A stretch of 64,000 nucleotides of DNA from Gimesia maris (GTDB lineage: Bacteria > Planctomycetota > Planctomycetia > Planctomycetales > Planctomycetaceae): positions 6,386,001-6,450,000 of the forward strand of contig NZ_CP042910.1 of assembly GCF_008298035.1 (NCBI RefSeq). Direction: 5' to 3'. The notes beneath the pieces were generated by a model, which saw only the letters and a list, made by a program, of their open reading frames with translations, ran no database searches and was not told the origin of the DNA. Positions 1-9,694 of the stretch are shown in pieces. Within the stretch, counting starts at the first letter, position 1, and the number at the start of each line of letters is the position of its first letter. The position numbers and the translations under genes were made by a program.

Positions 1-1188
1 GACTTCCGACCCCGCTGAGTTCCCTTCCATCACAAAGTTCTGCACGAACCACTGGATCCCCAGAAAGGTGACGGGCGTCAGCAATCCAAACACCACTCCA
101 ATCAATCCCCCCGAGCCGGCAAGCACAATGGTTTCCGTCAGGAACTGTTCGATGATGTCTCTTTGACGAGCGCCCAGCGCGCGTCGCACTCCGATTTCAC
201 GTGTGCGCTCAGTCACGGTCGCCAGCATGATGTTCATAATCCCGATGCCACCCACCACCAGACTGATGGCGGCGATCGAACCCAGCACGACGTTAAAGAT
301 CATTCGAATCTGTTCCGCCTGTTTTAACAGTTCCAAAGGCACAACTACTGCATAGTCTTTCGTGCGCGGATGTGACTGATCGAGTGTCTCTCGAATTGCC
401 TGGGCGGTTGGCAGCACAGCATCTTTATGATTCACACGCAACGTGATCTGATTGAGTTCAATGTGTTCGGCTGTCATACTGCCAGCCTGATTTTTGATAT
501 CCAGATCCCCTTCGCGCGCCTGCAGGGTTTTGATGGGAATATAGACGTCTTTGTTATAATCCTGACCGGAAAGACTGCCTCCAATGGCGGCAGATGCCGT
601 CCTGTCTTTCGTCACGCCGACCACGGTATAAAACATGGGACCGATGCGAATGGATTTTCCGAGAGGATTTTCAAACTTAAACAGACTGTTGGCCACTTCG
701 TTGGCAATCACGGTCACGTTCAACAACTTCTCTTGATCACTGCCAGTCAGAAACCGCCCTTGAGAGAGCTGCAGATGATTCATCTCCAGATAGTCGGCGG
801 TGCACCCCACAACGCGAGCGTTCATGGCTTCTTTGAGATAACGGATTTCCCGATCCACTTCGCGAATCGGAGCCGCACTGGTAATGGTGGGTAGAGTTTG
901 TGTCAGGATTTTATAATCGGAACGTAGCAGGCCATACTGCAGAACGCGGCTGCGTGTAGAAGACTGTGTGACTTCATGCGGCGGTTTGACACTGCGGACA
1001 ATCACGTTTGTGGCCCCCAGCTCGAGAACCTGCTTCTGTGCCTGGGCGCTGGCACCTTCACCAATTGCCAACATCGCAATCACGGAAAAAACACCAAACA
1101 CAATCCCCAGCATCGTCAGTCCGGACCTCAGCTTATGCAGCATTAAGCTTTTTAAAGCAAGCCGAACGATACGAATAATACGGGACAT
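1..1188 (-). CDS. MacB/FtsX-type ABC transporter permease (partial)
   Basis: Inner-membrane permease of a tripartite exporter and last visible gene of the operon. The first 396 codons are present; the 3' end lies beyond the left edge. ATG at 1188, about 56 nt after the ATPase stop. A membrane segment near residues 18-40 is followed by a periplasmic domain of about 250 residues, a second segment near 297-322, the family motif [18 protein letters not shown], and the start of a third segment. This one-helix, periplasmic-domain, helix-cluster order is that of MacB-type permeases. Unlike true MacB, the ATPase is a separate protein. The substrate is unknown; neighbours indicate envelope export or efflux. 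Confidence 0.88.
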   Translation of the reverse strand, partial: MSRIIRIVRLALKSLMLHKLRSGLTMLGIVFGVFSVIAMLAIGEGASAQAQKQVLELGATNVIVRSVKPPHEVTQSSTRSRVLQYGLLRSDYKILTQTLPTITSAAPIREVDREIRYLKEAMNARVVGCTADYLEMNHLQLSQGRFLTGSDQEKLLNVTVIANEVANSLFKFENPLGKSIRIGPMFYTVVGVTKDRTASAAIGGSLSGQDYNKDVYIPIKTLQAREGDLDIKNQAGSMTAEHIELNQITLRVNHKDAVLPTAQAIRETLDQSHPRTKDYAVVVPLELLKQAEQIRMIFNVVLGSIAAISLVVGGIGIMNIMLATVTERTREIGVRRALGARQRDIIEQFLTETIVLAGSGGLIGVVFGLLTPVTFLGIQWFVQNFVMEGNSAGSEV

Positions 1189-1244
1189 GCGAAGTGCCTG
1201 AATGTAATACAGAATGAAAAGTAAACGGGCGACTGTCGGTCGCG

Positions 1245-1958
1245 TTAAGAGACAGGGAGGGACTGTTCTAGGATGGTTTCACTCTCAATGAGACCATCTT
1301 TCATCATAATCTGACGCTTGGTCTGTTTGGCGATCCCCGGTTCGTGGGTCACCATTATGATGGTACGCCCCTCCGCATTCAAATTATGGAGGATATCCAT
1401 GATTTCCGCTTCGGTAGCAGAATCCAGGTTACCCGTTGGTTCGTCTGCGAGGATAATTTGAGGGTCATTGACTAACGCGCGGGCAATGGACACCCGCTGT
1501 TGCTGCCCCCCGGACAACTGGAAAGGGCGGTGATCCATGCGATCACCGAGCCCGACCATGCGGGCCAGTTCCATGCACCATTCCCGCTCGACGCGTCCAA
1601 TCGCCGGGTAACCAGCCCGGTAGAGCAGGGGGACTTCAATGTTTTCCAGTACCGTGTATTGTGTGATCAGGTTGAACGACTGAAAGATAAATCCGATCAT
1701 GTCATTCCGCATCTCAGAGAGTTCATCATCATCCAGCGTAGAGACATCGCGGCCGCCGAGGATGTATTGGCCACTGGTGGGTCGATCGAGTGCCCCCAGC
1801 AGATTCAGCATGGTACTTTTACCACTTCCGGAGGAGCCCATAATGGCCACAAAGTCCCCTTCAGGGAAGTCCGTAGACACTCCCCGCAGCGCTTTGACGA
1901 CCACCGACCCCAGATCATAGAACTTGGTGAGATCGATCACTTGGGCAGCAAGCTTCAT
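1245..1958 (-). CDS. ABC transporter ATP-binding protein (MacB/LolD type)
   Basis: Cytoplasmic ATPase that should energise the permease encoded just downstream. All nucleotide-binding elements are visible in 237 residues: Walker A GSSGSGKS at 41-48, Q-loop Q93, signature LSGGQQQR at 148-155, Walker B IILADE at 168-173, a GNLDS D-loop and a THEP switch histidine. The length and the VENIEVPL-like region fit the LolD/MacB subfamily. Its ATG overlaps the stop codon of the adaptor gene by four bases (ATGA, 1955-1958), which implies translational coupling. Confidence 0.93.
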   Translation of the reverse strand: MKLAAQVIDLTKFYDLGSVVVKALRGVSTDFPEGDFVAIMGSSGSGKSTMLNLLGALDRPTSGQYILGGRDVSTLDDDELSEMRNDMIGFIFQSFNLITQYTVLENIEVPLLYRAGYPAIGRVEREWCMELARMVGLGDRMDHRPFQLSGGQQQRVSIARALVNDPQIILADEPTGNLDSATEAEIMDILHNLNAEGRTIIMVTHEPGIAKQTKRQIMMKDGLIESETILEQSLPVS

Positions 1959-3955
1959 GGTCGGTTTTCTCCGCCGGGCCTTGAACCTCCTGCCCCACCA
2001 CCGGAAGCACCTGCTCCGCCGCCGGGACCCCGGAGCTTACTGAGTTCTGCTGCGTCCAGAAATCCGTCCTTATTGGCATCCAGTTCATCGAAGCGCTCCT
2101 GCATGCGTTCCGGAGCTTCATCCTTGGAAATTTTTCCATCAGAGTTCTTATCCAGACGCTGCAACATGCCCCCGGCATTTCCACCGGCAGGTTTTTTCTT
2201 CTCTGCCGACTCACCACGAGGTTTTTCACCGCCTGCTTTTCCCGCTGCGGGACCAGCCGACTTCGCATCCACACTACCGGGCCCCTTTTTCTCAGCCTGC
2301 TTTTTCTTTTCCATGGCCAGCTGTTCTTCCAGTTCGATCAGCTCATCGGCAAAGTGGGTCCGCGGGTTCAAAATCACTTCTTCACCGGCTTCGATGCCAG
2401 ACAAAATTTCGATCATGGTATCACTGGCCTGACCGATTTTGACTTCTCGGCGTTCTGACGTTCCATCTGGCATTAAAATAAACATATAACGCTGCTCGCC
2501 AATCGTGATCACCGACTGTACCGGCACCTGTAAAATATCAGGGCGCTGATCAACGCGAATTTCAATTTCGGCTGTTAAACCCGGCTTGAGCTTGGTGATG
2601 TCACCATTGTCAGGAAGAATTCTGATCGTGGCTTTATACTCTTTTAAGTCAGGTCGCATCCAGTTGGAAGAAATCGGCACAGAGGAAACCTGGTCGACAA
2701 TACCTCGATAGAGTTGTTCCGGAAAGGCATCGACGCGGATATCAACAGGCAAGCCTTGATTGATCATACTGATTTTTGATTCGTGAATGCGGGCATCCAC
2801 TTTCATCTGCGAGAAGTCGGGGAGTTGAATAATGGACTGACGTTCCCGGACTTCTGTCCCTTCTTCAATCACATCTTCACCACTGCTGCGACGACCACTG
2901 TCCTGGTTGGCGTAAACGACCTGACCATTTTGTGGTGCAATCAGTTTACAGGCCACGATTTGCTCACGAATACGTTCCAGTTCACTTTTCTCGACTTCAT
3001 AAGTCAACTGGCTGGCTTTGAGGCGTGCATCGAACTGAGCCTGTGTAGCGATGCCCTGACGGATCACACGATCCAGGTTTCGTTTCTTTTCGTCTACGTC
3101 TGCTTCCAGCTCTTTATGTTTGCGGGTCTGTACGTAATCTTTTTCTACTTTGAGATCTTCTTTGGCTATTTCCAGATCAATCTCTGCTTTTACCACATTG
3201 ATGCGGTCGGCCTCGACGTCGTTCTGACTTTTATAACCTTTTTTGGCGATGCGCTTCGAAAACTCAAAGGCTTCTTCGGCGCGCTGCAGGTCCTCACGCG
3301 CTTTGGTAATGGCACCTTCTTTCACGTTGAGGTCTCGCTGAGATTCCCCTTTGAGGAATTTCTCCAGATCGAGTTTCGCCAGAATTAACGCCAGCTCGGC
3401 AGCCGAAGTATCGCTTTCATTTTGCGTCTTCTGGATCTCAACATTTTCCTCGGCCTGCTTCAGCTCTGCTTCAGTTTGTGTCACCTGAATTTGCTGCTGT
3501 TTTTCTTTATCCACCAGCAGGGATGAATCGAGTTCACAAACGACGTCCCCTTTCTCTACCATCGTTCCTTCGGGAACAATACTGAGGATGGTGGTAAAGC
3601 CTTTGACTTTGCTGGACAGGGTCACGTTATTCAAACTGTCAAGCTGACCACGTTCGGTTACCGATACCCGAAACGGCCCCCTGGTTGCCTTGTCCGTAAT
3701 GTAAGTCGTATTCTTCTTTGAACCTGAAGAAAAGACCGAAAGCAGCGGCGTGCGCAATACGGGGACCGTCAGAACAAGTATCGCGCCGACAATCAATGCG
3801 ATGATCAGCAGCTTGGCTTTATTGAGGCGCTTGCTCTTCTTCTGTTTCGGTGAGTGCGTTGAGTTCTGCTGCAGGTCGGAAGACGACTGGTTGGATGTCT
3901 TCTCCTGCAGTGACTCTTGTTTCAGTTGTTCCTGGGGTGGATTGGCGGTGCTCAT
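1955..3955 (-). CDS. Membrane-fusion (HlyD/MacA-like) adaptor with C-terminal EF-hands
   Basis: Periplasmic adaptor that should bridge the ABC permease and the TolC-like protein. I choose ATG 3955 (666 aa); an in-frame ATG at 4018 would add 21 residues. A polar cytoplasmic tail of about 45 residues precedes one membrane anchor (near 48-68), a lipoyl/barrel-sandwich half, a long Lys/Glu-rich coiled-coil hairpin (near 150-330), the second lipoyl half and beta-barrel domains. Unusually, the C-terminus adds two EF-hand loops, DKNSDGKISKDE (602-613) and DANKDGFLDAAE (626-637), then a Gly-rich tail. The 5' end overlaps the TolC-like gene by 137 bp. The adaptor assignment is firm; the EF-hand role is unknown. 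Confidence 0.9.
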   Translation of the reverse strand: MSTANPPQEQLKQESLQEKTSNQSSSDLQQNSTHSPKQKKSKRLNKAKLLIIALIVGAILVLTVPVLRTPLLSVFSSGSKKNTTYITDKATRGPFRVSVTERGQLDSLNNVTLSSKVKGFTTILSIVPEGTMVEKGDVVCELDSSLLVDKEKQQQIQVTQTEAELKQAEENVEIQKTQNESDTSAAELALILAKLDLEKFLKGESQRDLNVKEGAITKAREDLQRAEEAFEFSKRIAKKGYKSQNDVEADRINVVKAEIDLEIAKEDLKVEKDYVQTRKHKELEADVDEKKRNLDRVIRQGIATQAQFDARLKASQLTYEVEKSELERIREQIVACKLIAPQNGQVVYANQDSGRRSSGEDVIEEGTEVRERQSIIQLPDFSQMKVDARIHESKISMINQGLPVDIRVDAFPEQLYRGIVDQVSSVPISSNWMRPDLKEYKATIRILPDNGDITKLKPGLTAEIEIRVDQRPDILQVPVQSVITIGEQRYMFILMPDGTSERREVKIGQASDTMIEILSGIEAGEEVILNPRTHFADELIELEEQLAMEKKKQAEKKGPGSVDAKSAGPAAGKAGGEKPRGESAEKKKPAGGNAGGMLQRLDKNSDGKISKDEAPERMQERFDELDANKDGFLDAAELSKLRGPGGGAGASGGGAGGSRPGGENRP

Positions 3956-6590
3956 TGGTAGGCCTGATTCTTCCCGCGCGGTGTTGATAGAAATCGTCTT
4001 TCCAAATACCATTTTCATCTATCTCCATGATACCCATATCTCGATAGATGTTAAGTCGGTTTTGTTCATAATTTACCCAGTTGCTGATTAAACTGTTTTG
4101 TGCTTCCAATACTGATGATAACGCATTTAACAGATTTAACCCCTGGTTTCGACCAGCCTGGGCCGGGTCTGAGGTGGCTTCGACTGCACTGTCGTACTGC
4201 AGTGCCGCAAGTCGAATCTGAACCCGTGATGTTTCGAAGTTTTGACGGAGCACATTCAGCTGTCGCCAGCTCTGACGAATCTCAAATGTCACATCGTCTT
4301 GCGCTTCCATAAAGGTACGACGCTGCCGCTGATATTCGATTTGAGATTCACGATAGGCATTTCGCTCCTGTACTAATGATAACGGAGCCGTAAATTCGAT
4401 CCCAGCCCGTAATCCCGCCTGACTACCGCGGAAGTCAAGAGGCTTATTTTTGCCGAGAGGCGTACTTATGTCTCCATCTACTACGACATTTAACACCGCT
4501 TCCAGGGAATTAGACCGCACTTCCATCAATCTTCTGGCATCCATGACGAATCCTCGCTGGTTCATCAGGTCCAGACGATTCTCGATACCAAGACGCACTG
4601 CCTCAGTACTATCCATCGTAAATGGTTCCAGTGTAATGAGTTCGACTCGCAAGCCTATCTCGATCACCTGCATTCCCTGCGAGGTTCTGAGCATGTCTTC
4701 CCGCAAATTGGCCATTTCCAGGATAATTCGTTTTTTCTGGTCGTTGGAGAGCGTTTCTTCACTCAAAAAGCCTTTCAGCCCTTCCAGACGACTTTTCATC
4801 TCCTGAATTTCCTTACGAACCCCAGAATACAATCGTATATCATTTGCTGTGCTTTGACGGACCCGTTCACGGTCTTCGTCCGACTGGAATCGGCGTTTGC
4901 GTAAGGCCAGAATTTCCTCAGAGACCCCCTCCTCGCTGTCACCCAGCAGCTGATCCACGTTTTTAATATCCTGCTCAAGCGTCAGCAGGGCATCTTCTTC
5001 GAGACGTCCCTGCAATACTTGCAGACCTTCCACTACCTTGAGCAGTTCCGCAGTGGTCGGCGGGACAAGATTGGGATCTTCCCAGTCCTCCACGTAGACC
5101 TTAGCCCAGACTTCGACATAGTCATAAATCTCCTGTTCAATACCCGGCAACAGGGGATCGATCAACTGAAATGGTTTCAGCAGAGATTCGTCAATACTCA
5201 TTGGCATATTGGGGGGCAGACCGAGAAAGAGTTTGAATCTTCCCAGCGCATCCTGATAGGCCCGTTCCAGAGAACGGAGACGGTTGATCGACTGGGCCAG
5301 CCTGGTTTCCAACTGGGCCACATCCAGTGTGACGACTTCCGTCCGAATCCGCTGCACGAGTTCGCCGACGGTCGCCTGATAAGCGTCTTCATCGCTGAGC
5401 GCGAGCAGACGTTTTTCCTGCTCTGCTGTCATCTCACCTTTCCAGGAGAGCATTCGCGCCTCTTCATCGAATTCAAGTTTCTCCACCAGCTCTGGTGGAA
5501 TGATCCAGTTCTCAGGCAGTTTATCAAGACGCTCAGACTGCACTTTGGGTTTCTGTGAAGAGAGTGCCCTGAGGATTTCCACCTGGCGTTCGAGTCGTTT
5601 GATGTTATCGCGTTCGTTGTAAATCACCTGCAGCTGTTGCAACAGTTGCAGAAAACCATCTCCACCTGCCACGTTCTGAGTAAAAAAGGTTTTACGGAAG
5701 CGGGCCAGAACGCGCGTCTGATACAACACATTGCGCTCATCCTGCGTCAGGTTGTTCAAAACGACCTTCCGTCCTGCACCAAACAGCAGAGGTTGCACGA
5801 GGGAATAGGAAAGCACACTGACAGAATTCGTCTGATTCGATCCGGAAAACAACCAGAGTGTATTGTTAGCCAGCTCAACTGCCCATTGGGCACCACTGGG
5901 CAGAACCTGATTGACGCCCATTCGGCTGCTTAGGTCCAGTTCCTGGGTCCCGTTTGCCAGGCGTCTGCGATTCAATTCAGCCTGAGGGTTCTGACCGCCC
6001 ACACCCAGGTAACGAACATCAAACTGAAAACGCCCAAAGGTTAAATCCAAAGCAGCGAGGAACAGATTTTCGATTTGAAACTGATACTCACGACTGTTGA
6101 TATTGGCGATATCAATTGTTTCCCGCAGTGTGACATCTTCCAGCGCCGGTAATTCCGTGCCGGGTAACGAATTGCCAGAAGCAGCGATTTCGGCACTTAA
6201 TTCAGGACTGATCCCATACTGCACCAACCAGTCCGGGTTTTCGATACTGAGTGCACGGCCAAATTTATGCCAGCTCTTATAACCTTTTTTACACTGCAAC
6301 CAGTGCATGTAAACATTGGCCGCCGGATCGTCGGGAGGCAGGGGCTCATGATTCGGGTCATACGGATCATAGAACCGACTGCGTGGATCCGGTTCCACAT
6401 CATAGCGTGGCACTTCCCATGCCGGGTCGTTGGCTTTCTCAGCCAGAATCTCATAACTGTCCGAGTTGGCCTGATCGGCCCAGAAGGTAGGAGAGCAACC
6501 GACTGAGAGCACAACCAGACAGACCATCGTCGCAATAGAGAGGACTGGCTTGAATGTGTCACAACAGGAAATCAGATTTGTGCGCCTCAT
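3819..6590 (-). CDS. TolC-family outer-membrane efflux protein, very large
   Basis: Outer-membrane channel partner of the exporter. At 923 aa it is nearly twice the usual TolC length of about 450-500. The N-terminus is a lipoprotein-like signal (hydrophobic residues 15-30, then SVGC with Cys32). TolC-like helical repeats are seen around 130-340 and 690-880, including a C-terminal stretch rich in Tyr, Gln and Asn. Between them are added Glu/Leu/Arg-rich helical segments, near 350-470 and 500-670, that look coiled-coil. The last 46 codons overlap the start of the adaptor gene in another frame. It is preceded by the MarR gene 66 nt upstream. Confidence 0.85.
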   Translation of the reverse strand: MRRTNLISCCDTFKPVLSIATMVCLVVLSVGCSPTFWADQANSDSYEILAEKANDPAWEVPRYDVEPDPRSRFYDPYDPNHEPLPPDDPAANVYMHWLQCKKGYKSWHKFGRALSIENPDWLVQYGISPELSAEIAASGNSLPGTELPALEDVTLRETIDIANINSREYQFQIENLFLAALDLTFGRFQFDVRYLGVGGQNPQAELNRRRLANGTQELDLSSRMGVNQVLPSGAQWAVELANNTLWLFSGSNQTNSVSVLSYSLVQPLLFGAGRKVVLNNLTQDERNVLYQTRVLARFRKTFFTQNVAGGDGFLQLLQQLQVIYNERDNIKRLERQVEILRALSSQKPKVQSERLDKLPENWIIPPELVEKLEFDEEARMLSWKGEMTAEQEKRLLALSDEDAYQATVGELVQRIRTEVVTLDVAQLETRLAQSINRLRSLERAYQDALGRFKLFLGLPPNMPMSIDESLLKPFQLIDPLLPGIEQEIYDYVEVWAKVYVEDWEDPNLVPPTTAELLKVVEGLQVLQGRLEEDALLTLEQDIKNVDQLLGDSEEGVSEEILALRKRRFQSDEDRERVRQSTANDIRLYSGVRKEIQEMKSRLEGLKGFLSEETLSNDQKKRIILEMANLREDMLRTSQGMQVIEIGLRVELITLEPFTMDSTEAVRLGIENRLDLMNQRGFVMDARRLMEVRSNSLEAVLNVVVDGDISTPLGKNKPLDFRGSQAGLRAGIEFTAPLSLVQERNAYRESQIEYQRQRRTFMEAQDDVTFEIRQSWRQLNVLRQNFETSRVQIRLAALQYDSAVEATSDPAQAGRNQGLNLLNALSSVLEAQNSLISNWVNYEQNRLNIYRDMGIMEIDENGIWKDDFYQHRAGRIRPTNEHRQSTPGTTETRVTAGEDIQPVVFRPAAELNALTETEEEQAPQ

Positions 6591-6656
6591 GGATGAGTAT
6601 CCGTTACAGAATTTATTAAAACGCCTGGTAGTATCGAAGAAAAGAAAATGATCTCA

Positions 6657-7229
6657 TTAAGCAGCGGGCGTACCCTGAAAGGGAAATGGCCCCTCTGAAC
6701 CGGGAAATGTTTTGACGGTTTCCCTTTGAGAACGTTGAATGTGTGCTGACTTTAATAACGACTGCAACATGCCATTCAACTGTCTTCTCTGATCAGCAGA
6801 GAGAGTTGCCAGCAGTCGCTGCGAAACAATGCCATGAAAGGTCTTCACCCGTTCCAGCAATTGTGCGCCCTGCTCAGTCACTTCCAGCACGCGTTTCCGT
6901 CGGTCTTTCTGTGACTGACGCCGCACAACCAGCTGGTCACCTTCCATGCGTTCGATCAGAGTACAGATATTTGACTCGGACTGCCCCAGCTTTCGGGCCA
7001 GTTCCGATTGTGAACAGCCGGCTTCTGTAACCGAGTCAATCACCTTCAAAGCAGAATAGCGAACTTCATTGATCTCCAGTTGCGAGAAACTTTGATTCAA
7101 TGCCACCCGGATTAAATGTGCGGTGCGGATCAAAAGATCAATCTGCTCGACGCTCTCATGATGTTGCAGAGAACGCCAGTCGGCAGGACCGGAGATGGAA
7201 TCGAATTTCGTATTACTTTCCTGTGCCAT
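6657..7229 (-). CDS. MarR-family transcriptional regulator
   Basis: Winged-helix repressor of the MarR family, first gene of the export operon and so its probable autoregulated local repressor. ATG 7229 (190 aa) is preferred over an upstream in-frame start at 7268 because AAGG lies about 11 nt upstream and the MarR fold needs no more N-terminus. The wHTH is visible in the middle: SQSELARKLGQSESNICTLI as recognition region, then the wing VVRRQSQKDRRKRVLEVTEQG. The C-terminal helix contains LLATLSADQRRQLNGML, typical of the dimerisation region. The ligand cannot be read from sequence; efflux neighbours suggest a small toxic compound. Confidence 0.9.
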   Translation of the reverse strand: MAQESNTKFDSISGPADWRSLQHHESVEQIDLLIRTAHLIRVALNQSFSQLEINEVRYSALKVIDSVTEAGCSQSELARKLGQSESNICTLIERMEGDQLVVRRQSQKDRRKRVLEVTEQGAQLLERVKTFHGIVSQRLLATLSADQRRQLNGMLQSLLKSAHIQRSQRETVKTFPGSEGPFPFQGTPAA

Positions 7230-7345
7230 ATATTTCAGCCTTGAACTGATTCTTCTAACGCAAATCAATCATGAACGCTGCAAACTCCAGGCAGCGCAAA
7301 TGCCCTTATTTATATTTCGGACATGAAGTATTAGTATCTGAAGGA

Positions 7346-7359
7346 GTTATCGGCATAAC
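7346..7359. promoter_or_regulatory. Candidate operator palindrome between MarR and sulfatase genes
   Basis: GTTAT-CGGC-ATAAC is a perfect 5-bp inverted repeat in the divergent spacer, about 117 nt upstream of the MarR start. MarR proteins usually bind short palindromes near their own promoter. The match is short, so this is only a candidate. Confidence 0.25.
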
Positions 7360-7479
7360 CCGCAAAGTTTTACATAAGTAAAATCTGATTTCAGGTTGCA
7401 CAGTCGGAGGAAAGTCGGAACAATCAATCAGATGCTTTTGATTGATTTACTCGAAACCCCATCTGGGAGAACGCTTTAC

Positions 7480-8904
7480 ATGAAACAATCAGACCGCGCT
7501 CATCACACAGTATATAAATACGCATCCCCCCTTATCGCCCTATTCTTGCTATTAACCTCAGTCGCCGATCTCAACGCAGCCCCCGGTCCGAATGTCATCG
7601 TGATCTACGCTGACGACCTTGGATACGGGGACCTGGGCTGCTTCGGGCACCCGACGATTAAGACGCCGGCCTTGGATCAGATGGCAGCAGAAGGAATGAA
7701 ATTTACCCAGTTTTACTCCGCGGCTCCGGTGTGCACTCCCAGTCGGGCAGCGTTGTTAACGGGTCGCTATCCGATTCGTTCAGGTATGTGCAGCGACAAA
7801 CGGCGCGTCCTGTTCCCCAATTCCGGCGGGGGAATTCCTGCAAGTGAAGTCACACTTGCAGAAGCTTTGAAAGCAGCCGGGTATAAAACAGCTTGCGTCG
7901 GTAAGTGGCACCTGGGTCATCTGCCCCAGTTTCTGCCCACAAACAATGGCTTTGACAGCTATTTTGGAATTCCTTACTCCAACGATATGGATCGAGTCGC
8001 AGACCGAAAGCACGGACGCAGTATTTTCCTCAAGCCGGAAGTCAAGTTCTGGAATGTCCCCCTGATGCGTAATACAGAAGTCGTCGAACTACCGGCTGAC
8101 CAGACCACGATCACGAAACGTTATACGGAAGAGGCTATTAAACTGATTCAGCAGAATAAGCAGCAGCCTTTCTTCATCTACCTTGCACACAACATGCCTC
8201 ATGTACCTCTTTTTCGCTCCCCGGAGTTTCAGGACAAAAGTCGGCGCGGACTGTATGGAGACGTGATTGAGGAAATCGACTGGAGTGTGGGTGAGGTTCT
8301 GAAAGAACTCAAAACACAAGGGCTGGACCAGAATACAATTGTCTGGTTTTGCAGCGATAATGGCCCCTGGCTGATCTTTAATGAGCAGGGAGGGTCAGCC
8401 GGCCTGCTTCGGGACGGGAAGGGCAGTACCTGGGAAGGAGGGATGCGTGAACCAACGATCGCCTGGTGGCCCGGCCACATTCCTTCGGGTTCGGTATCGC
8501 AGGAACTGGGAAGTACAATGGACATCTATACGACATCCATTAAGCTGGCGGGGGGCTCCGTTCCGACCGACCAAGTGGTGGATGGAGTCGATCTCACTCC
8601 TGTATTATTGAAAAAGGAAAACAGCCCGCGTGAGGAACTGGCCTATTATCGAGGCACGAAACTGATGGCGTTTCGAAAGGGCCCCTGGAAAGCACACTTC
8701 ATCACCAAACCTGCTTATGGTCGCGAACCATTTCAGGAACACGATCCACCGGTTTTATACCATCTGGAACATGATCCGTCTGAAAAGTATGACGTGGCCC
8801 AAGACCATCCTGATGTCATCAAGGAGCTCAAAGCTGCCGCAGAACAGCATCATAAAACGGTGAAACCGGTCCCGTCACAGTTGGAAATCCCGTTGCCGAA
8901 TTAG
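7480..8904 (+). CDS. Secreted type I sulfatase (arylsulfatase family)
   Basis: Hydrolyses sulfate esters, probably on algal or other sulfated glycans, in the periplasm or outside the cell. ATG 7480 (474 aa) gives a proper signal peptide ending near LNAAPG; the longer frame from a TTG at 7396 does not. The metal-binding start IVIYADDLGYGDLG and the formylglycine signature CTPSRAALLTGR (Cys at residue 85) are intact, as are GKWHLGH and the later SDNGPW motif. It stands alone, divergent from the MarR operon. Its stop is followed directly by one copy of the dispersed 3' repeat. The substrate cannot be assigned from sequence alone. Confidence 0.93.
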   Translation: MKQSDRAHHTVYKYASPLIALFLLLTSVADLNAAPGPNVIVIYADDLGYGDLGCFGHPTIKTPALDQMAAEGMKFTQFYSAAPVCTPSRAALLTGRYPIRSGMCSDKRRVLFPNSGGGIPASEVTLAEALKAAGYKTACVGKWHLGHLPQFLPTNNGFDSYFGIPYSNDMDRVADRKHGRSIFLKPEVKFWNVPLMRNTEVVELPADQTTITKRYTEEAIKLIQQNKQQPFFIYLAHNMPHVPLFRSPEFQDKSRRGLYGDVIEEIDWSVGEVLKELKTQGLDQNTIVWFCSDNGPWLIFNEQGGSAGLLRDGKGSTWEGGMREPTIAWWPGHIPSGSVSQELGSTMDIYTTSIKLAGGSVPTDQVVDGVDLTPVLLKKENSPREELAYYRGTKLMAFRKGPWKAHFITKPAYGREPFQEHDPPVLYHLEHDPSEKYDVAQDHPDVIKELKAAAEQHHKTVKPVPSQLEIPLPN

Positions 8905-8951
8905 ACTGTGTCCAGTTTTACTGCAAGTTCTTCAGGATCATTGTGACTGAG
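8905..8951 (+). repeat. Dispersed 3'-UTR repeat, copy A
   Basis: Begins with the first base after the sulfatase stop codon. It shares the core GTCCAGTTTTAC and the CTTCAGGA block with copies at 11287 and 52362, all in sense orientation relative to the preceding gene. It is two bases shorter than the others and more diverged at its 3' half. The copy is followed by a weak hairpin (TGTGA at 8942-8946 with TCACA at 8954-8958). Confidence 0.6.
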
Positions 8952-9013
8952 AATCACAGTTCAGAAGACGCGATTGGCTAAGCACAGGCGTTCCCCTGGT
9001 AGACGGGCTCCGC

Positions 9014-9511
9014 TTACCAGTAACAGATATAGCGAGGACCTTCCGGTTCTTCCCTGATGCGAAAATGGATTGCTTTGCTGCTTTTTTCCTGATTGAAGCT
9101 GTTCCATTCCGCACAGAAAAGGGGAAGTTGCGCTGCATCAAATTCAGGCCGTGGTTCCGACAGGCGAAAATAAGCGTCATGAATCAATGCCAGCGCGACC
9201 ATCAGGGGATGCTTATCATTATCAGGCTGGCAAAGCAGCAGTTCCAGCGACTGGGCTGCATGCAGACAGTCTTTGAAACGCGATTCACGCAGACACTCTG
9301 AGGCCATTCGTTCCACATATTTTAACAGATTATCGATGCCATGCTGATTTAAGAGTACGTCTTTTCGGTTTTCAAACTGCAGTGCGATTTCAATCTGCTC
9401 CTGGAGTTCTTCGTCGGTCTCACTGGGAATCGGCATGCGGCCGTAACCGTCGGGGACAATCGACTCGATGGTTTTTATCGTCTGTGCCAGATCGGCAGGA
9501 TTGTGATTCAT
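9014..9511 (-). CDS. Hypothetical cytoplasmic protein
   Basis: 165 aa, mostly alpha-helical by composition, with no signal peptide or membrane segment. I do not recognise the family. The ATG at 9511 opens MNHNPADLAQTIKTIES; the middle is rich in Leu, Glu and His and the end is short and aromatic (GPRYICYW). It is transcribed alone, convergent with the sulfatase and sharing no operon with the lipoprotein gene upstream, from which it is separated by a strong hairpin terminator. Codon use resembles the neighbours, so I take it as a real gene. Confidence 0.6.
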   Translation of the reverse strand: MNHNPADLAQTIKTIESIVPDGYGRMPIPSETDEELQEQIEIALQFENRKDVLLNQHGIDNLLKYVERMASECLRESRFKDCLHAAQSLELLLCQPDNDKHPLMVALALIHDAYFRLSEPRPEFDAAQLPLFCAEWNSFNQEKSSKAIHFRIREEPEGPRYICYW

Positions 9512-9624
9512 TTTTGTTTAACTGCAAAATAGGAAATAGAAATCTTCCGGGACACACGAACCAGGTTCGCTGACGAGTGATTATATATAAAAACCGGAAA
9601 ACGATTCATCCTCTTTTCAAAATA

Positions 9625-9662
9625 AAAAGAACCGATTGAGTCAAAACTCAATCGGTTCTTTT
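9625..9662. terminator. Rho-independent terminator, probably bidirectional
   Basis: Perfect 17-bp stem (9625-9641 with 9646-9662), four-base loop CAAA, A-run on one side and T-run on the other. It lies 32 nt after the stop of the minus-strand lipoprotein gene at 9695, which it most likely terminates. Confidence 0.85.
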
Positions 9663-9694
9663 ATCAATGATCAGTGGCAAACCGGACTGACTGC

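Noticed and set aside
427-894. 155-aa plus-strand open frame
   Set aside because: Antisense to the MacB-type permease, whose motifs are clear; no ribosome site or protein family signal.
1500-2432. 310-aa plus-strand open frame rich in Pro, Ser and Phe
   Set aside because: Runs antisense across the ATPase and adaptor genes; its composition reflects the complementary Gly/Lys/Glu-rich codons.
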